From: Spirilliplanes yamanashiensis
Lineage (GTDB): Bacteria; Actinomycetota; Actinomycetes; Mycobacteriales; Micromonosporaceae
NCBI RefSeq assembly: GCF_016863475.1
Contig: NZ_BOOY01000001.1
Coordinates: 222,034-286,033, forward strand
Direction of reading: 5' to 3'
DNA length: 64,000 bases
Numbering within the stretch: the first letter of the stretch is position 1; each line of letters starts with the position of its first letter. Of this stretch, positions 10,578 through 19,404 are shown one piece after another. The notes below the pieces were generated by a model. That model was not told the DNA's origin. It saw nothing but the letters and a program-made list of their open reading frames with translations, and ran no database searches. A program made the position numbers and the translations under genes.

Positions 10578-11975
10578 GTGAGTCACATCGTCATCATCGG
10601 TGGCGGCCCGGCCGGGTACGAGGCCGCCCTCGTCGCGGCGCAGCTGGACGCCGAGGTGACCGTCGTCGAGGCGGAGGGGGCCGGCGGCGCGTGCGTGCTG
10701 TCCGACTGCGTGCCGTCCAAGACGTTCATCGCCAGTTCCGAGGTCGTCACCGGCTACTCGCACAACGAGCAGTTCGGCGTCCACGCGGACCTGCAGGCCG
10801 TCACGGTCGACGCCGCCGCGGTCAACGGCCGGGTCAAGCGGCTCGCCCTCGCCCAGTCGGCCGACATCCAGGCCAAGCTGGTCAAGGCCGGCGTGCACGT
10901 CGTCAGCGGCCGGGCCCGCATCGGCGAGGACACCCTGGGCCACACCCACCGGGTGCTCATCACGCCGCACGACGGCGAGACCTACCCGGTGGACGCGTCC
11001 ACCGTCCTGCTCGCGGTCGGGTCGACGCCGCGGGTGCTGCCGAGCGCCGTGCCCGACGGCGAGCGCATCCTCGACTGGCGGCAGGTCTACGACCTCACCG
11101 AGCTGCCCGGCAAGCTGATCGTCATCGGCTCCGGCGTCACCGGCGCCGAGTTCGCGTCGGCGTACAACGCGATGGGCGTCGACGTCACGCTGGTCTCCAG
11201 CCGCGACCGGGTCATGCCGCACGAGGACGCCGACGCCGCGATGGCGATCGAGCGGGTGTTCCGCGGCCGCGGCATGACGATCCTCAACAACTCCCGGGCG
11301 GACGGCGTCGAGCGCACCGCCGACGGGGTGCGGGTCACCCTGTCCGACGGGCGCACCGTCGACGGCACCCACGCGCTGATGTGCGTCGGCGCGGTGCCGA
11401 ACACCGCCGGCCTGGGCCTGGAGGAGTACGGCGTCGCCGTCGCCAAGGGCGGCTACGTCACCGTCGACCGGGTGTCGCGCACCAACGTGCCCGGCATCTA
11501 CGCCGCGGGCGACTGCACCGGCGTGCTGCCGCTGGCCAGCGTGGCCGCCATGCAGGGCCGGATCGCCGTCTGGCACGCGATGGGCGAGGCGGTCGCGCCG
11601 CTGCGGCTGCGCACCGTCGCGGCGAACGTGTTCACCGACCCGGAGCTGGCCACCGTCGGCGTCTCGCAGAACGAGGTGGACAGCGGCAAGACCCCGGCCC
11701 GGCAGGTCATGCTGCCGCTGGGCGGCAACGCCCGGGCCAAGATGGCCGGCCTCACCGACGGCTTCGTCAAGCTGTTCTGCCGGCCCGCCACCGGTCAGGT
11801 CGTCGGCGGCGTCGTGGTGGCGCCGAAGGCGAGCGAGCTGATCCTGCCCATCACGATCGCGGTGGAGAACGGCCTCACGGTGGACCAGCTGGCCCACACG
11901 ATCACGATCTACCCGTCGCTGTCCGGCTCGATCGCCGAGGCCGCTCGCCAGCTGATGCTGCACGAGCTGCAGTAG
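10578..11975 (+). CDS. lpdA: NAD(P)H dehydrogenase (quinone), LpdA-like flavoprotein
   Basis: A 465-residue two-dinucleotide-binding flavoprotein. FAD binding is shown by IGGGPAGYEAA near the N-terminus, NAD(P) binding by IGSGVTGAEFAS around residue 180, and the second FAD motif by YAAGDCTG. It keeps a CxxxxC pair (Cys39 and Cys44, in GGACVLSDCVPSK), but the C-terminal His-Glu dyad motif of lipoamide dehydrogenases is replaced by IYPSLSGSIAEA. That matches M. tuberculosis LpdA (Rv3303c), a quinone reductase rather than a lipoamide dehydrogenase, although as I recall LpdA lacks one of those cysteines. Strong Shine-Dalgarno AAGGGAG before GTG 10578. Confidence 0.9.
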   Translation: MSHIVIIGGGPAGYEAALVAAQLDAEVTVVEAEGAGGACVLSDCVPSKTFIASSEVVTGYSHNEQFGVHADLQAVTVDAAAVNGRVKRLALAQSADIQAKLVKAGVHVVSGRARIGEDTLGHTHRVLITPHDGETYPVDASTVLLAVGSTPRVLPSAVPDGERILDWRQVYDLTELPGKLIVIGSGVTGAEFASAYNAMGVDVTLVSSRDRVMPHEDADAAMAIERVFRGRGMTILNNSRADGVERTADGVRVTLSDGRTVDGTHALMCVGAVPNTAGLGLEEYGVAVAKGGYVTVDRVSRTNVPGIYAAGDCTGVLPLASVAAMQGRIAVWHAMGEAVAPLRLRTVAANVFTDPELATVGVSQNEVDSGKTPARQVMLPLGGNARAKMAGLTDGFVKLFCRPATGQVVGGVVVAPKASELILPITIAVENGLTVDQLAHTITIYPSLSGSIAEAARQLMLHELQ

Positions 11976-12648
11976 CGGGGCCGTCCTCGTCCTCGTCGTC
12001 GTGGCGGCCGCCGAACAGCGCCAGCACCCAGCCCGCGGTGCCGAAGATGACGGCGGCCACCGCGGCGACGGCGAACAGCCGCCATGCGGTCTGGGTCAGG
12101 GCGGTGCCGCCGATGTGCCCGACCAGGCCGCCGTAGGTGGCCCAGCCGATCGCGGCGGCGCCGTCGTAGAGCACGTACAGCCGGTACGGGTAGCGCAGCC
12201 GCCCCGCCCGGAAGCTCGCCACCATCCGGCCGCCCGGCACGAACCGGCACAGCAGCAGCACCAGCGGCCCCGGCCGGCGCAGGCCGCGGGTGAACTTCGC
12301 GGCGGCCTTGCGCGCGGTCCCGCGCTCGCGCGGCGGCGCGTCTGCTTCGGAGCCGTGCCGCACCCGGTCGAGCAGCCGCTGCCGGAACGCGGCCAGCCGC
12401 CCGCTGCCGCCGTGCGCGCCCGCCGTGCGGCCGAGCTGGTAGCAGCCGAAGTCGCCGAGGAACATGGCGGTCGCGCCGACCGCGAGGACCAGCGGCAGGC
12501 TGAGCCCGCCGTAGACGGTCAGGGCGCCCGCGGTGATCATGATGGCCTGGATGGGCACGACCGGGACGTAGGCGTCGACGACCAGCAGGCCGAAGAGGGC
12601 GACGTAGGCCCACGCGGGCGTCGCCATCATCGTCAGCAGGTCGGTCAC
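11902..12648 (-). CDS. DedA/VTT family membrane protein
   Basis: A 248-residue integral membrane protein with the DedA (SNARE-associated/VTT) arrangement: an N-terminal segment with VDAYVPVVPIQAIMI, a GDFGCYQLGRTAG re-entrant-like motif, a charged loop, then LLCRFVPGGRMVAS, the conserved family motif F/E-RF-xPG-R, and two C-terminal helices. Members act in lipid scrambling/flipping and membrane homeostasis. GTG at 12648 was chosen, with GAGGTGG upstream. Its last 74 bases overlap the 3' end of lpdA on the other strand, and the tail is Arg/Ala-rich. Confidence 0.85.
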   Translation of the reverse strand: MTDLLTMMATPAWAYVALFGLLVVDAYVPVVPIQAIMITAGALTVYGGLSLPLVLAVGATAMFLGDFGCYQLGRTAGAHGGSGRLAAFRQRLLDRVRHGSEADAPPRERGTARKAAAKFTRGLRRPGPLVLLLCRFVPGGRMVASFRAGRLRYPYRLYVLYDGAAAIGWATYGGLVGHIGGTALTQTAWRLFAVAAVAAVIFGTAGWVLALFGGRHDDEDEDGPATAARAASAGERPRRSSRTATGRS

Positions 12649-13085
12649 GGTCGAGGACCACCTCGTGCGCGGTCGGGTCGCATCTGTTCGAGCCTGCGCG
12701 TCCCGACCCGCGTTTGACCAGGCCCGCCTCCGGGTGATGCGGGACACGGTACGGCCACAACCGCCGTCGCGCGCCCATTAACGGCCCCCGGCTCGCCGAT
12801 TCGTCCCATTCTGCTCGCCTGGTCGGCAATCGGCAGCGGTTCCGGCTGTTTTCGGGCTCACGCGGGAGGGGTTCCTGCGCGTACGCTTCCAGCGGGTCGC
12901 ACACACCGGGTCCCCCGTTCCCGGTGTTCGGCCCACGCGCAGCCCCTTCACTGCGGGCGCGCCCGGGCCGTCGGTAGGTCCCGTACCGACGGCCCGGCAC
13001 TGCGCTCCCCACGGCGCATCACCCTCTCGATCAACTCCCGCCCCGTTGTTACGCGCGCGCAACGGCGCGGGCGTAGCGTGCGGTC
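12649..13085. promoter_or_regulatory. 437-base spacer with hairpin and promoter of the ATP-grasp operon
   Basis: No gene is supported here. A perfect 14-base stem (12963-12976 with 12984-12997) around a 7-base loop is the strongest structure, terminator- or attenuator-like. CGTTG and CAACG arms flank an alternating CG run near 13044-13064. TAGCGT at 13074-13079 lies six bases before the ATG at 13086, so the operon is probably transcribed without a leader and the hairpin lies upstream of its start site. Confidence 0.45.
13074..13085 (+). promoter_or_regulatory. Leaderless -10 of the ATP-grasp operon
   Basis: TAGCGT (13074-13079) lies six bases before ATG 13086, with no Shine-Dalgarno between. 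It probably drives all three genes of the operon and perhaps the glycosyltransferase. Confidence 0.5.
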
Positions 13086-14669
13086 ATGGCGGACCTGTTC
13101 GAGGACTACCGGCTCGGTCCCGGCTGGGACGAGATGTTCGGCGATCCCGGCATGCCCCGGGAGACCTACGAGGCCCTCTACGCCACCCTGCAGCCGCTGT
13201 CGTCCGCCGAGCTCGGCGTGCGCGCCGAGGTGCTGGCGCGCGCGTTCCTCGACCAGGGCATCACGTTCGCCCTCAAGGGCGTCGAGCGCCCGTTCCCGCT
13301 CGACATCGTGCCGCGCGTCATCGCGGCCGCCGAGTGGCGCACCGTCGAGGCGGGCGTGGCGCAGCGCATCCGCGCGCTGGAGGCGTTCCTCGCCGACGTG
13401 TACGGCGCCGGCCAGGTGCTCGCCGACGGCGTGGTGCCCCGCCGGCTCATCGCCACCAGCGCCAACTTCCTGCGCCAGGCGCACGGCATCAACCCCGCCA
13501 ACGGGGTGCGCGTGCACGTCGCCGGCGTCGACCTGATCCGCGACGAGCAGGGCACGTTCCGGGTGCTGGAGGACAACGTCCGCATCCCCTCCGGCGTCAG
13601 CTACGTGATGGAGAACCGGCGCGCCATGGCGCAGGTGCTGCCCGAGGTGTTCGCGTCCACCCGGATCCTGCCCGTCGAGTCGTACCCGTCGATGCTGCTG
13701 CGGGCCCTGCGCGCGGCCGCGCCCGTCGGCGTCGCGGACCCCACCGTCGTGGTGCTCACCCCCGGCGTTCACAACTCGGCGTACTTCGAGCACGCGCTGA
13801 TCGCCCGCGAGATGGGCGTCGAGCTGGTCGAGGGCCGCGACCTGGTGTGCGTCGGCAACGAGGTCGCCATGCGCACCACGGCCGGCGAGCAGCGCGTCGA
13901 CGTGATCTACCGGCGCATCGACGACGACTTCCTCGACCCGGTGCAGTTCCGCGCCGACTCGGTGATCGGCGTGGCCGGGCTGCTCAACGCCGCCCGCGCC
14001 GGCCGGGTCACGATCGCCAACGCGGTCGGCAACGGCGTCGCCGACGACAAGCTGCTCTACACGTACGTGCCGGACCTGGTCCGGTACTACCTGAACGAGG
14101 AGCCGCTGCTGCCCAATGTGGAGACGTACCGGCTGGACGAGCCGGGCGTGCTCGACGAGGTGCTGCCGCGGCTGTCCGAGCTGGTGGTCAAGCCGGTCGA
14201 CGGGGCGGGCGGCGCGGGCATCGTCATCGGCTCGCAGGCCACCGACGCCGAGCTGGCCGCCGTGCGCGCGACCGTCTGCGCCAACCCGCGCGGCTGGATC
14301 GCCCAGCGCGAGGTGAAGCTGTCCATGGTGCCCACCCTGGTCGGCAACCGGCTGCGGCCGCGGCACGTCGACCTGCGGCCGTTCGCGGTGAACGACGGCG
14401 AGAAGATCTGGGTGCTGCCGGGCGGGCTGACCCGGGTGGCGCTGCCGGAGGGCGCGCTGGTCGTCAACTCCAGCCAGGGCGGCGGCTCGAAGGACACCTG
14501 GGTGCTGGCCTCGCCGGACGACACGATGGCGTACGAGGAGCCGCACCTGCCGTCGTACACGCCGCCGGTCGAGCACGACCTGCCGAACTCCCCGGACCCG
14601 GGCCCCGGCGCCGGGGCGATCGCCAGCCAGCAACAGCAGCAGCAACAGCAGGAGGCGGGACAGTGCTGA
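13086..14669 (+). CDS. Circularly permuted ATP-grasp protein, type 2
   Basis: A 527-residue member of the circularly permuted ATP-grasp family (DUF404/DUF407). Family landmarks include an early helical part, LEDNVRIPSGVSYVMENR around residues 165-180, IYRRIDDDFLDP, ADDKLLYTYVPD and VVKPVDGAGGAGIVIG, the likely nucleotide-binding strand-loop. Such enzymes are predicted to form amide bonds between a carboxylate and an amine using ATP. It opens a tight operon with an alpha-E and a transglutaminase-like protein, a trio that comparative genomics (Iyer and Aravind) proposed as a peptide synthesis or modification system. The C-terminus ends with eight Gln in a row (CAG/CAA tract near 14628-14650), probably slippage-prone. 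Confidence 0.93.
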   Translation: MADLFEDYRLGPGWDEMFGDPGMPRETYEALYATLQPLSSAELGVRAEVLARAFLDQGITFALKGVERPFPLDIVPRVIAAAEWRTVEAGVAQRIRALEAFLADVYGAGQVLADGVVPRRLIATSANFLRQAHGINPANGVRVHVAGVDLIRDEQGTFRVLEDNVRIPSGVSYVMENRRAMAQVLPEVFASTRILPVESYPSMLLRALRAAAPVGVADPTVVVLTPGVHNSAYFEHALIAREMGVELVEGRDLVCVGNEVAMRTTAGEQRVDVIYRRIDDDFLDPVQFRADSVIGVAGLLNAARAGRVTIANAVGNGVADDKLLYTYVPDLVRYYLNEEPLLPNVETYRLDEPGVLDEVLPRLSELVVKPVDGAGGAGIVIGSQATDAELAAVRATVCANPRGWIAQREVKLSMVPTLVGNRLRPRHVDLRPFAVNDGEKIWVLPGGLTRVALPEGALVVNSSQGGGSKDTWVLASPDDTMAYEEPHLPSYTPPVEHDLPNSPDPGPGAGAIASQQQQQQQQEAGQC

Positions 14670-15601
14670 GCCGCATCGCCGAGTCGCTGTACTGGATCGG
14701 CCGGTACGTCGAGCGGGCCGAGGACACCGCCCGCATCCTCGACGTGCACCTGCAGCGGATGCTCGCCGACCCGTGGGTGCAGGAGGAGCAGGCCTGCCGG
14801 TCGCTGCTCGGCGTCATGGGCATGAGCCCCGACGACGCCCCCATGTCGTCCGCCCGGGTGGTCAGCCTGCTCGGCCTCGACGAGCGCAACGCCGGGTCCG
14901 TCGTCGGCGCGCTCGCCGCCGCCCGGGAGAACGCCCGTGGCGCCCGCGAGACCGTGTCCAGCGAGATGTGGGAGTGCCTCAACGCCACCTGGCACGGCCT
15001 GCCCAACGCGCGGCGCCGGGTCGAGCAGGAGGGCGTGCACGCGTTCTTCCGCTGGGTGCGCGAGCGCTGCGCGGTGATGGCCGGGCTCACCGACGCCACG
15101 ATGAGCCGCGACGAGGGCTGGCTGTTCCTGGTGCTGGGCCGCAGCATCGAGCGGGTCGACATGACCGCGCGGCTGCTGTCCACGCACGCCCGCGCCGGCG
15201 GCAGCATCCCGTCCTGGCTGACGCTGCTGCGCTCCTGCGGGGCCTGGGAGACCTACCTGCGCACGTACCGCGGCTCGCTGGACGACCGGCACGCCGCCGA
15301 GTTCCTGCTGCTCGACCGGCTGTTCCCGCGTTCGGTGTTCGCGGCGCTGTCCGCGGCGGAGGGCTGCCTGGCCGAGCTGGAGCCCGACCCGGGCCGGGCC
15401 GGCGTCGCCACCGACGCGCAGCGCATCGTCGGGCGGGCCCGCACCAACCTGGAGTTCCGCGGCGCCGACGAGCTGATCGACGACCTGCGGCCCGTCCTGT
15501 CGTCGCTGGGCCGCACCTGCTCGCAGGTCAACGACGCGGTGTCGCGCCGCTACTTCCGCCAGACCACCGCGGTCAACTGGGTACCGGAGGCCGTCGCGTA
15601 A
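14663..15601 (+). CDS. Alpha-E domain protein
   Basis: A 312-residue, all-helical alpha-E (DUF403) protein. The diagnostic start LSRIAESLYWIGRYVERAEDTAR is followed by a second copy of the same helical theme, FLVLGRSIERVDMTARLLS, with conserved Glu/Arg pairs. No catalytic function is established; it is thought to work with the ATP-grasp partner. GTG at 14663 overlaps the preceding stop by seven bases and has GGAGGCGG, so translation is coupled. It runs into the next gene with a TAATG overlap. Confidence 0.92.
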   Translation: MLSRIAESLYWIGRYVERAEDTARILDVHLQRMLADPWVQEEQACRSLLGVMGMSPDDAPMSSARVVSLLGLDERNAGSVVGALAAARENARGARETVSSEMWECLNATWHGLPNARRRVEQEGVHAFFRWVRERCAVMAGLTDATMSRDEGWLFLVLGRSIERVDMTARLLSTHARAGGSIPSWLTLLRSCGAWETYLRTYRGSLDDRHAAEFLLLDRLFPRSVFAALSAAEGCLAELEPDPGRAGVATDAQRIVGRARTNLEFRGADELIDDLRPVLSSLGRTCSQVNDAVSRRYFRQTTAVNWVPEAVA

Positions 15602-16458
15602 TGGACTCCTGGCGTTTGAAGATCAAGCACGAGACCGGCTTCACGTACGCGGGCAAGGTCGGCTCCTCCTACAACGAGGCGCGCATGTCGCCGCGCAACG
15701 AGGCCCGCCAGGCCGTCCTCGACGCCCGCGTGGAGGTGTGGCCGCCCGCCCGCACCTACCGCTACGAGGACTACTGGGGCACCGGCGTCACCGCGTTCGA
15801 CGTGCACGCCGCGCACGAGAAGCTCACCGTCACGGCGACCGCCACCGTCGAGACGCTGCCGCCCGGCGACCTCATCGACCCGGCCGGCGGCGCGTCCTGG
15901 GACGACCTGGCCGTCGCCGACGCCGTCGACCGCTGGCACGAGCTGCTGCTGCCCACCGCCCGCACCGCGCTCGACGAGGAGCTGGCGTCGCTGGCCGAGG
16001 CGATCCGCGGCGGCAGCGCCACGCCGCACGCGGCCGCGCTGAGCGTGTGCGAGAAGGTGCGCGAGGAGGTCGCGTACGTGCCCGGCTCGACCGGCGTGCA
16101 GACCGACGCCGTCCAGGCGTGGCGGCTGCGCTCCGGCGTCTGCCAGGACATCAGCCACCTCACGGTGGGCCTGCTGCGCGCGATGAGCCTGCCCGCCCGG
16201 TACGTGTCCGGCTACCTGCACCCGTCGCCCACCGCGGCGATCGGCGACAGCGTGGTCGGCCAGTCGCACGCCTGGGTCGAGTGGTGGGTGGGGCGCTGGA
16301 CGGCGTTCGACCCGACCAACGGCGTGCCCGTGGGTGAACGGCACGTGTCGGTGGGCCGCGGCCGCGACTACGGCGACGTCCCGCCCCTGAAGGGCGTCTA
16401 CTCGGGACCGGCGAACACCGGCCAGGGCGTCGAGGTGACGATCACGCGGCTCCGCTAG
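15601..16458 (+). CDS. Transglutaminase-like peptidase domain protein
   Basis: A 285-residue cytoplasmic protein with the bacterial transglutaminase N-terminal beta domain (KIKHETGFTYAGKV) and a papain-like core. The catalytic Cys is in LRSGVCQDISHL, His in GQSHAWVEW and Asp in FDPTNG, the classical triad order. The family contains peptidases and amide-transfer enzymes. The ATG overlaps the alpha-E stop (TAATG), making three coupled genes. Substrate is unknown; partnership with the ATP-grasp suggests it removes or trims the product that the ligase makes, which is inference. Confidence 0.92.
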   Translation: MDSWRLKIKHETGFTYAGKVGSSYNEARMSPRNEARQAVLDARVEVWPPARTYRYEDYWGTGVTAFDVHAAHEKLTVTATATVETLPPGDLIDPAGGASWDDLAVADAVDRWHELLLPTARTALDEELASLAEAIRGGSATPHAAALSVCEKVREEVAYVPGSTGVQTDAVQAWRLRSGVCQDISHLTVGLLRAMSLPARYVSGYLHPSPTAAIGDSVVGQSHAWVEWWVGRWTAFDPTNGVPVGERHVSVGRGRDYGDVPPLKGVYSGPANTGQGVEVTITRLR

Positions 16459-16528
16459 CCACCCGGAGTTCACCCGCCCGTCGCCTGGCGGCCGGGACGC
16501 GACCACGTCGGCACCCGATCGTGGGCCG

Positions 16529-17623
16529 ATGAGCGGTCCCCTGCTGAGTGTGATCGTGCCCGTCCACGGCGTCGAGTCGTGCCTGCGGCAGTGCCTCGAG
16601 TCGGTGCTGCGCGAGGCCGGCCCCGCCGTGGAGGTGGTGGCGGTCGACGACGCGTCCCCGGACGGCTGCCCCGCCGTCCTCGACCGGTACGCCGCCCGGG
16701 ACCCCCGCGTGCGCGTGGTGCGGCTGGCGTCGAACGTCGGCCTGGGCCGCGCCCGCAACGCCGGGCTGGCCGCCGCCCGCGGCGAGTTCGTCTGGTTCGT
16801 CGACGGCGACGACTGGCTGCCCGCGGGCAGCGTGCCCGCCGTCCTCGCCGCGCTGCGCGACCCCGGCGCCCCCGACGTGCTGCTGCTCGACCACATCCGC
16901 GTCCACGAGCCCGACGGCCGGGTCCGCCTCGACCCGAACAGCCGCCTGCTGCGCGGCGTCACCGGCGCGTTCACCCTGGCCGAGCGCCCCGGCATCCTGG
17001 CGGCCCAGCACGCCGCCTGGAACAAGGTGGTGCGCCGCTCCACCCTGCTCGCCTCGGGCATCCGGTTCCGGCCCGGCTTCTACGAGGACGGCCCGTTCAG
17101 CCACGCCCTGCTCATCGCCGCGCCGTCCATCGGCGTCCTCGACCGGGTCTGCTACCACTACCGGCAGCGGGCGCAGGGCGCCATCACCGGCACCGTCAGC
17201 GACCGGCACTTCGAGGCGTTCGAGCAGTACGAGCAGCTGATGGTCACCCTGGACGGGCTGGGCGAGGCCGCCGCGCCGTACCGGGGCGAGGTGCTGCGCC
17301 TGGTCGTCGACCACCTGCTCGTCATCGCCGGCAACCCGGGCCGGGTGCCGCCCGCCCGCCGCGGCGAGTTCTTCCACCGCATCGCCGAGTTCCGCCGCCG
17401 CCACCTGCCGCCGGGCGGCTACCCGGCGCCGGCCGGGGTGGCGGGCGTCAAGCACCGCATCGTGGCCCGCGACGCCTTCCGCGCGTACGCGACCCTGCGG
17501 CACGCGTACCGCCTGCTCGGCCTCCTGCCCCGCGCCCGCCGCACCCCGGTGACACACGTGCCGATCCCGGCCGCGCCGATCCCGGCGCAGCGCTCGGCCC
17601 CGCCGGCCCGGCTGAACCGCTAG
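16529..17623 (+). CDS. Family 2 glycosyltransferase
   Basis: A 364-residue GT-A glycosyltransferase. LLSVIVPVHGVESCLRQCLESVL starts the nucleotide-sugar domain, VDDASPDG binds the sugar nucleotide, and FVDGDDWLP is the DXD metal motif (about residues 90-98). The C-terminal half is Arg-rich with a helical region, as in teichoic acid or capsule transferases (TagF/CDP-glycerol neighbours), but the acceptor is unknown. It lies 70 bases after the transglutaminase gene in the same direction and may be part of that transcription unit. Its last codons and stop belong to a 21-base tandem duplication. Confidence 0.88.
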   Translation: MSGPLLSVIVPVHGVESCLRQCLESVLREAGPAVEVVAVDDASPDGCPAVLDRYAARDPRVRVVRLASNVGLGRARNAGLAAARGEFVWFVDGDDWLPAGSVPAVLAALRDPGAPDVLLLDHIRVHEPDGRVRLDPNSRLLRGVTGAFTLAERPGILAAQHAAWNKVVRRSTLLASGIRFRPGFYEDGPFSHALLIAAPSIGVLDRVCYHYRQRAQGAITGTVSDRHFEAFEQYEQLMVTLDGLGEAAAPYRGEVLRLVVDHLLVIAGNPGRVPPARRGEFFHRIAEFRRRHLPPGGYPAPAGVAGVKHRIVARDAFRAYATLRHAYRLLGLLPRARRTPVTHVPIPAAPIPAQRSAPPARLNR

Positions 17624-17644
17624 CCGGCCCGGCTGAACCGCTAG
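17603..17644. repeat. Perfect 21-base tandem duplication at convergent gene ends
   Basis: Bases 17603-17623 and 17624-17644 are identical, each ending in CTAG. The first copy carries the stop of the glycosyltransferase; the second supplies the stop of the convergent carboxylase gene. Removing one copy would make both genes share a single CTAG stop, as at 10021-10024. Confidence 0.95.
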
Positions 17645-19380
17645 CCGATCCGGCAGACCACCGTGCCGGCGCCGATGACGGCGCCCACCTTCAGGGCCAG
17701 GTCGCTGACCGTGCCCGCGGTGTGCGCGTGCAGCGGTTGCTCCATCTTCATCGCCTCGACCACGGCGATCAGGTCGCCCTCGCCGACCTGGTCGCCGTCG
17801 GCGACGGCCACCTTGACGACGGTGCCCTGCATGGGCGCGACCAGCGCGTCGCCGCCGGCCGCGGCCGCGCCGCCGCCCGCCGCGCGCCGGGCCGGGGCGC
17901 GTTTCGGGCCGCCGCTGCCGCCCGTACCCGTGACCAGGCCGGCGGGCAGGCGGACCTCGAGCCGCTTGCCGCCCACCTCGACCACGACGGACGTGCGTTC
18001 CGCCGGCTCGCCGCGCGCGGCCGGGGCGGCGTACGCGGGGATCCGGTTGTCGAACTCGGTCTCGATCCACCGGGTGTGGACGGTGAGTTCGGCGAACGCG
18101 GGGTCGCGCACGACGGCCCGGTGGAACGGCAGGGCGGTGGCGAGTCCCTCCAGGACGGTCTCGTCGAGGGCGCGCCGGGCCCGCTCCAGGGCCTGGGTGC
18201 GGGTCTCGCCGGTGACGACGATCTTGGCGAGCAGGCTGTCGAAGTTGCCGCCGACGACGCTGCCCCGCTCGACGCCGGCGTCGACGCGCACGCCGGGCCC
18301 GGTGGGCCAGGTCAGGTCGGTGACGGTGCCGGGGGCGGGCAGGAAGCCGCGGCCCGGGTCCTCGCCGTTGATGCGGAACTCGATGGCGTGCCCGCGCGGC
18401 GCCGGGTCCTCGGTGAGCCGCAGGCGCTCGCCGGCGGCGATGGCGAACTGCTCGCGGACCAGGTCGACGCCGGCGGTCTCCTCGGTGACCGGGTGCTCGA
18501 CCTGCAGCCGGGTGTTGACTTCCAGGAACGACACCGTGCCGTCGGCGCCGACCAGGTATTCGACCGTGCCGGCGCCGTGGTAGCCGGCCTCGCGGCAGAT
18601 CGCCTTGGCGCTGTCGTGGATCTGCCGCCGCTGGGCGTCGGTGAGGAACGGCGCGGGCGCCTCCTCGACGAGTTTCTGGTGGCGGCGCTGCAGCGAGCAG
18701 TCGCGGGTGCCGACGACGACGACGTTGCCGTGGGTGTCGGCCAGCACCTGCGCTTCGACATGCCGGGGCCGGTCCAGGTACCGCTCGACGAAGCACTCGC
18801 CGCGGCCGAAGGCGGCGACGGCCTCGCGGGTGGCCGACTCGAACAGCGCCGGGATCTCGTCGCGGGTGCGGGCCACCTTGAGGCCGCGCCCGCCGCCGCC
18901 GAACGCGGCCTTGATGGCGACCGGCAGCCCGTGGGCGTCGGCGAACGCCTCGATCTCGGCGGCGTCGCGGACGGGCTCGGCGGTGCCGGGCACCAGCGGG
19001 GCGCCGGCGCGCTGCGCGATGTGCCGGGCGGTGACCTTGTCGCCCAGGTCGCGGATGGCCTGCGGGCTCGGCCCGATCCAGGTGAGGCCCGCGTCGAGGA
19101 CGGCCTGGGCGAAGTCGGCGTTCTCCGACAGGAACCCGTATCCGGGGTGGACGGCGTCCGCGCCCGCCTGCGCGGCGCGGTCCAGCAGCTTGTCGATGCG
19201 CAGGTACGTGTCGGTGGCGGTGTCGCCGCCCAGCGCGTACGCCTCGTCGGCGGCCCGCACGTGGGGGGCGTCGCGGTCGCTGTCGGCGTAGACGGCGACG
19301 CTGGCCAGGCCCGCGTCACGGCAGGCCCGGGCGACCCGGACGGCGATCTCGCCCCGATTGGCGATCAGGATCTTGCGCAC
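17641..19380 (-). CDS. accA3: Acyl-CoA carboxylase alpha subunit (biotin carboxylase + BCCP)
   Basis: A 579-residue biotin-dependent carboxylase subunit. The biotin carboxylase region fills about 1-450: [11 protein letters not shown] at the start, [15 protein letters not shown]-grasp loop, and [14 protein letters not shown] with the metal and bicarbonate residues. A flexible Ala/Gly-rich linker leads to the carrier domain, where EAMKMEQ shows the biotinylated Lys545. It carboxylates biotin with ATP and bicarbonate for partner beta subunits such as AccD at 31062-32609. M. tuberculosis AccA3 is the closest concept. GTG at 19380 sits seven bases from a minus-strand TAGGCT box, so it is probably leaderless. 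Confidence 0.95.
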   Translation of the reverse strand: MRKILIANRGEIAVRVARACRDAGLASVAVYADSDRDAPHVRAADEAYALGGDTATDTYLRIDKLLDRAAQAGADAVHPGYGFLSENADFAQAVLDAGLTWIGPSPQAIRDLGDKVTARHIAQRAGAPLVPGTAEPVRDAAEIEAFADAHGLPVAIKAAFGGGGRGLKVARTRDEIPALFESATREAVAAFGRGECFVERYLDRPRHVEAQVLADTHGNVVVVGTRDCSLQRRHQKLVEEAPAPFLTDAQRRQIHDSAKAICREAGYHGAGTVEYLVGADGTVSFLEVNTRLQVEHPVTEETAGVDLVREQFAIAAGERLRLTEDPAPRGHAIEFRINGEDPGRGFLPAPGTVTDLTWPTGPGVRVDAGVERGSVVGGNFDSLLAKIVVTGETRTQALERARRALDETVLEGLATALPFHRAVVRDPAFAELTVHTRWIETEFDNRIPAYAAPAARGEPAERTSVVVEVGGKRLEVRLPAGLVTGTGGSGGPKRAPARRAAGGGAAAAGGDALVAPMQGTVVKVAVADGDQVGEGDLIAVVEAMKMEQPLHAHTAGTVSDLALKVGAVIGAGTVVCRIG

Positions 19381-19387
19381 GGGCTCC

Positions 19388-19397
19388 AGCCTATCCT
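19388..19397. promoter_or_regulatory. Overlapping divergent leaderless -10 boxes (accA3 / padR)
   Basis: The 24-base gap between the two starts contains TAGGCT on the minus strand (plus 19388-19393) and TATCCT on the plus strand (19392-19397), sharing two bases. Each lies seven bases from its GTG. Both genes appear leaderless, and the two promoters should compete for polymerase. Confidence 0.6.
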
Positions 19398-19404
19398 TGG
19401 CGGC

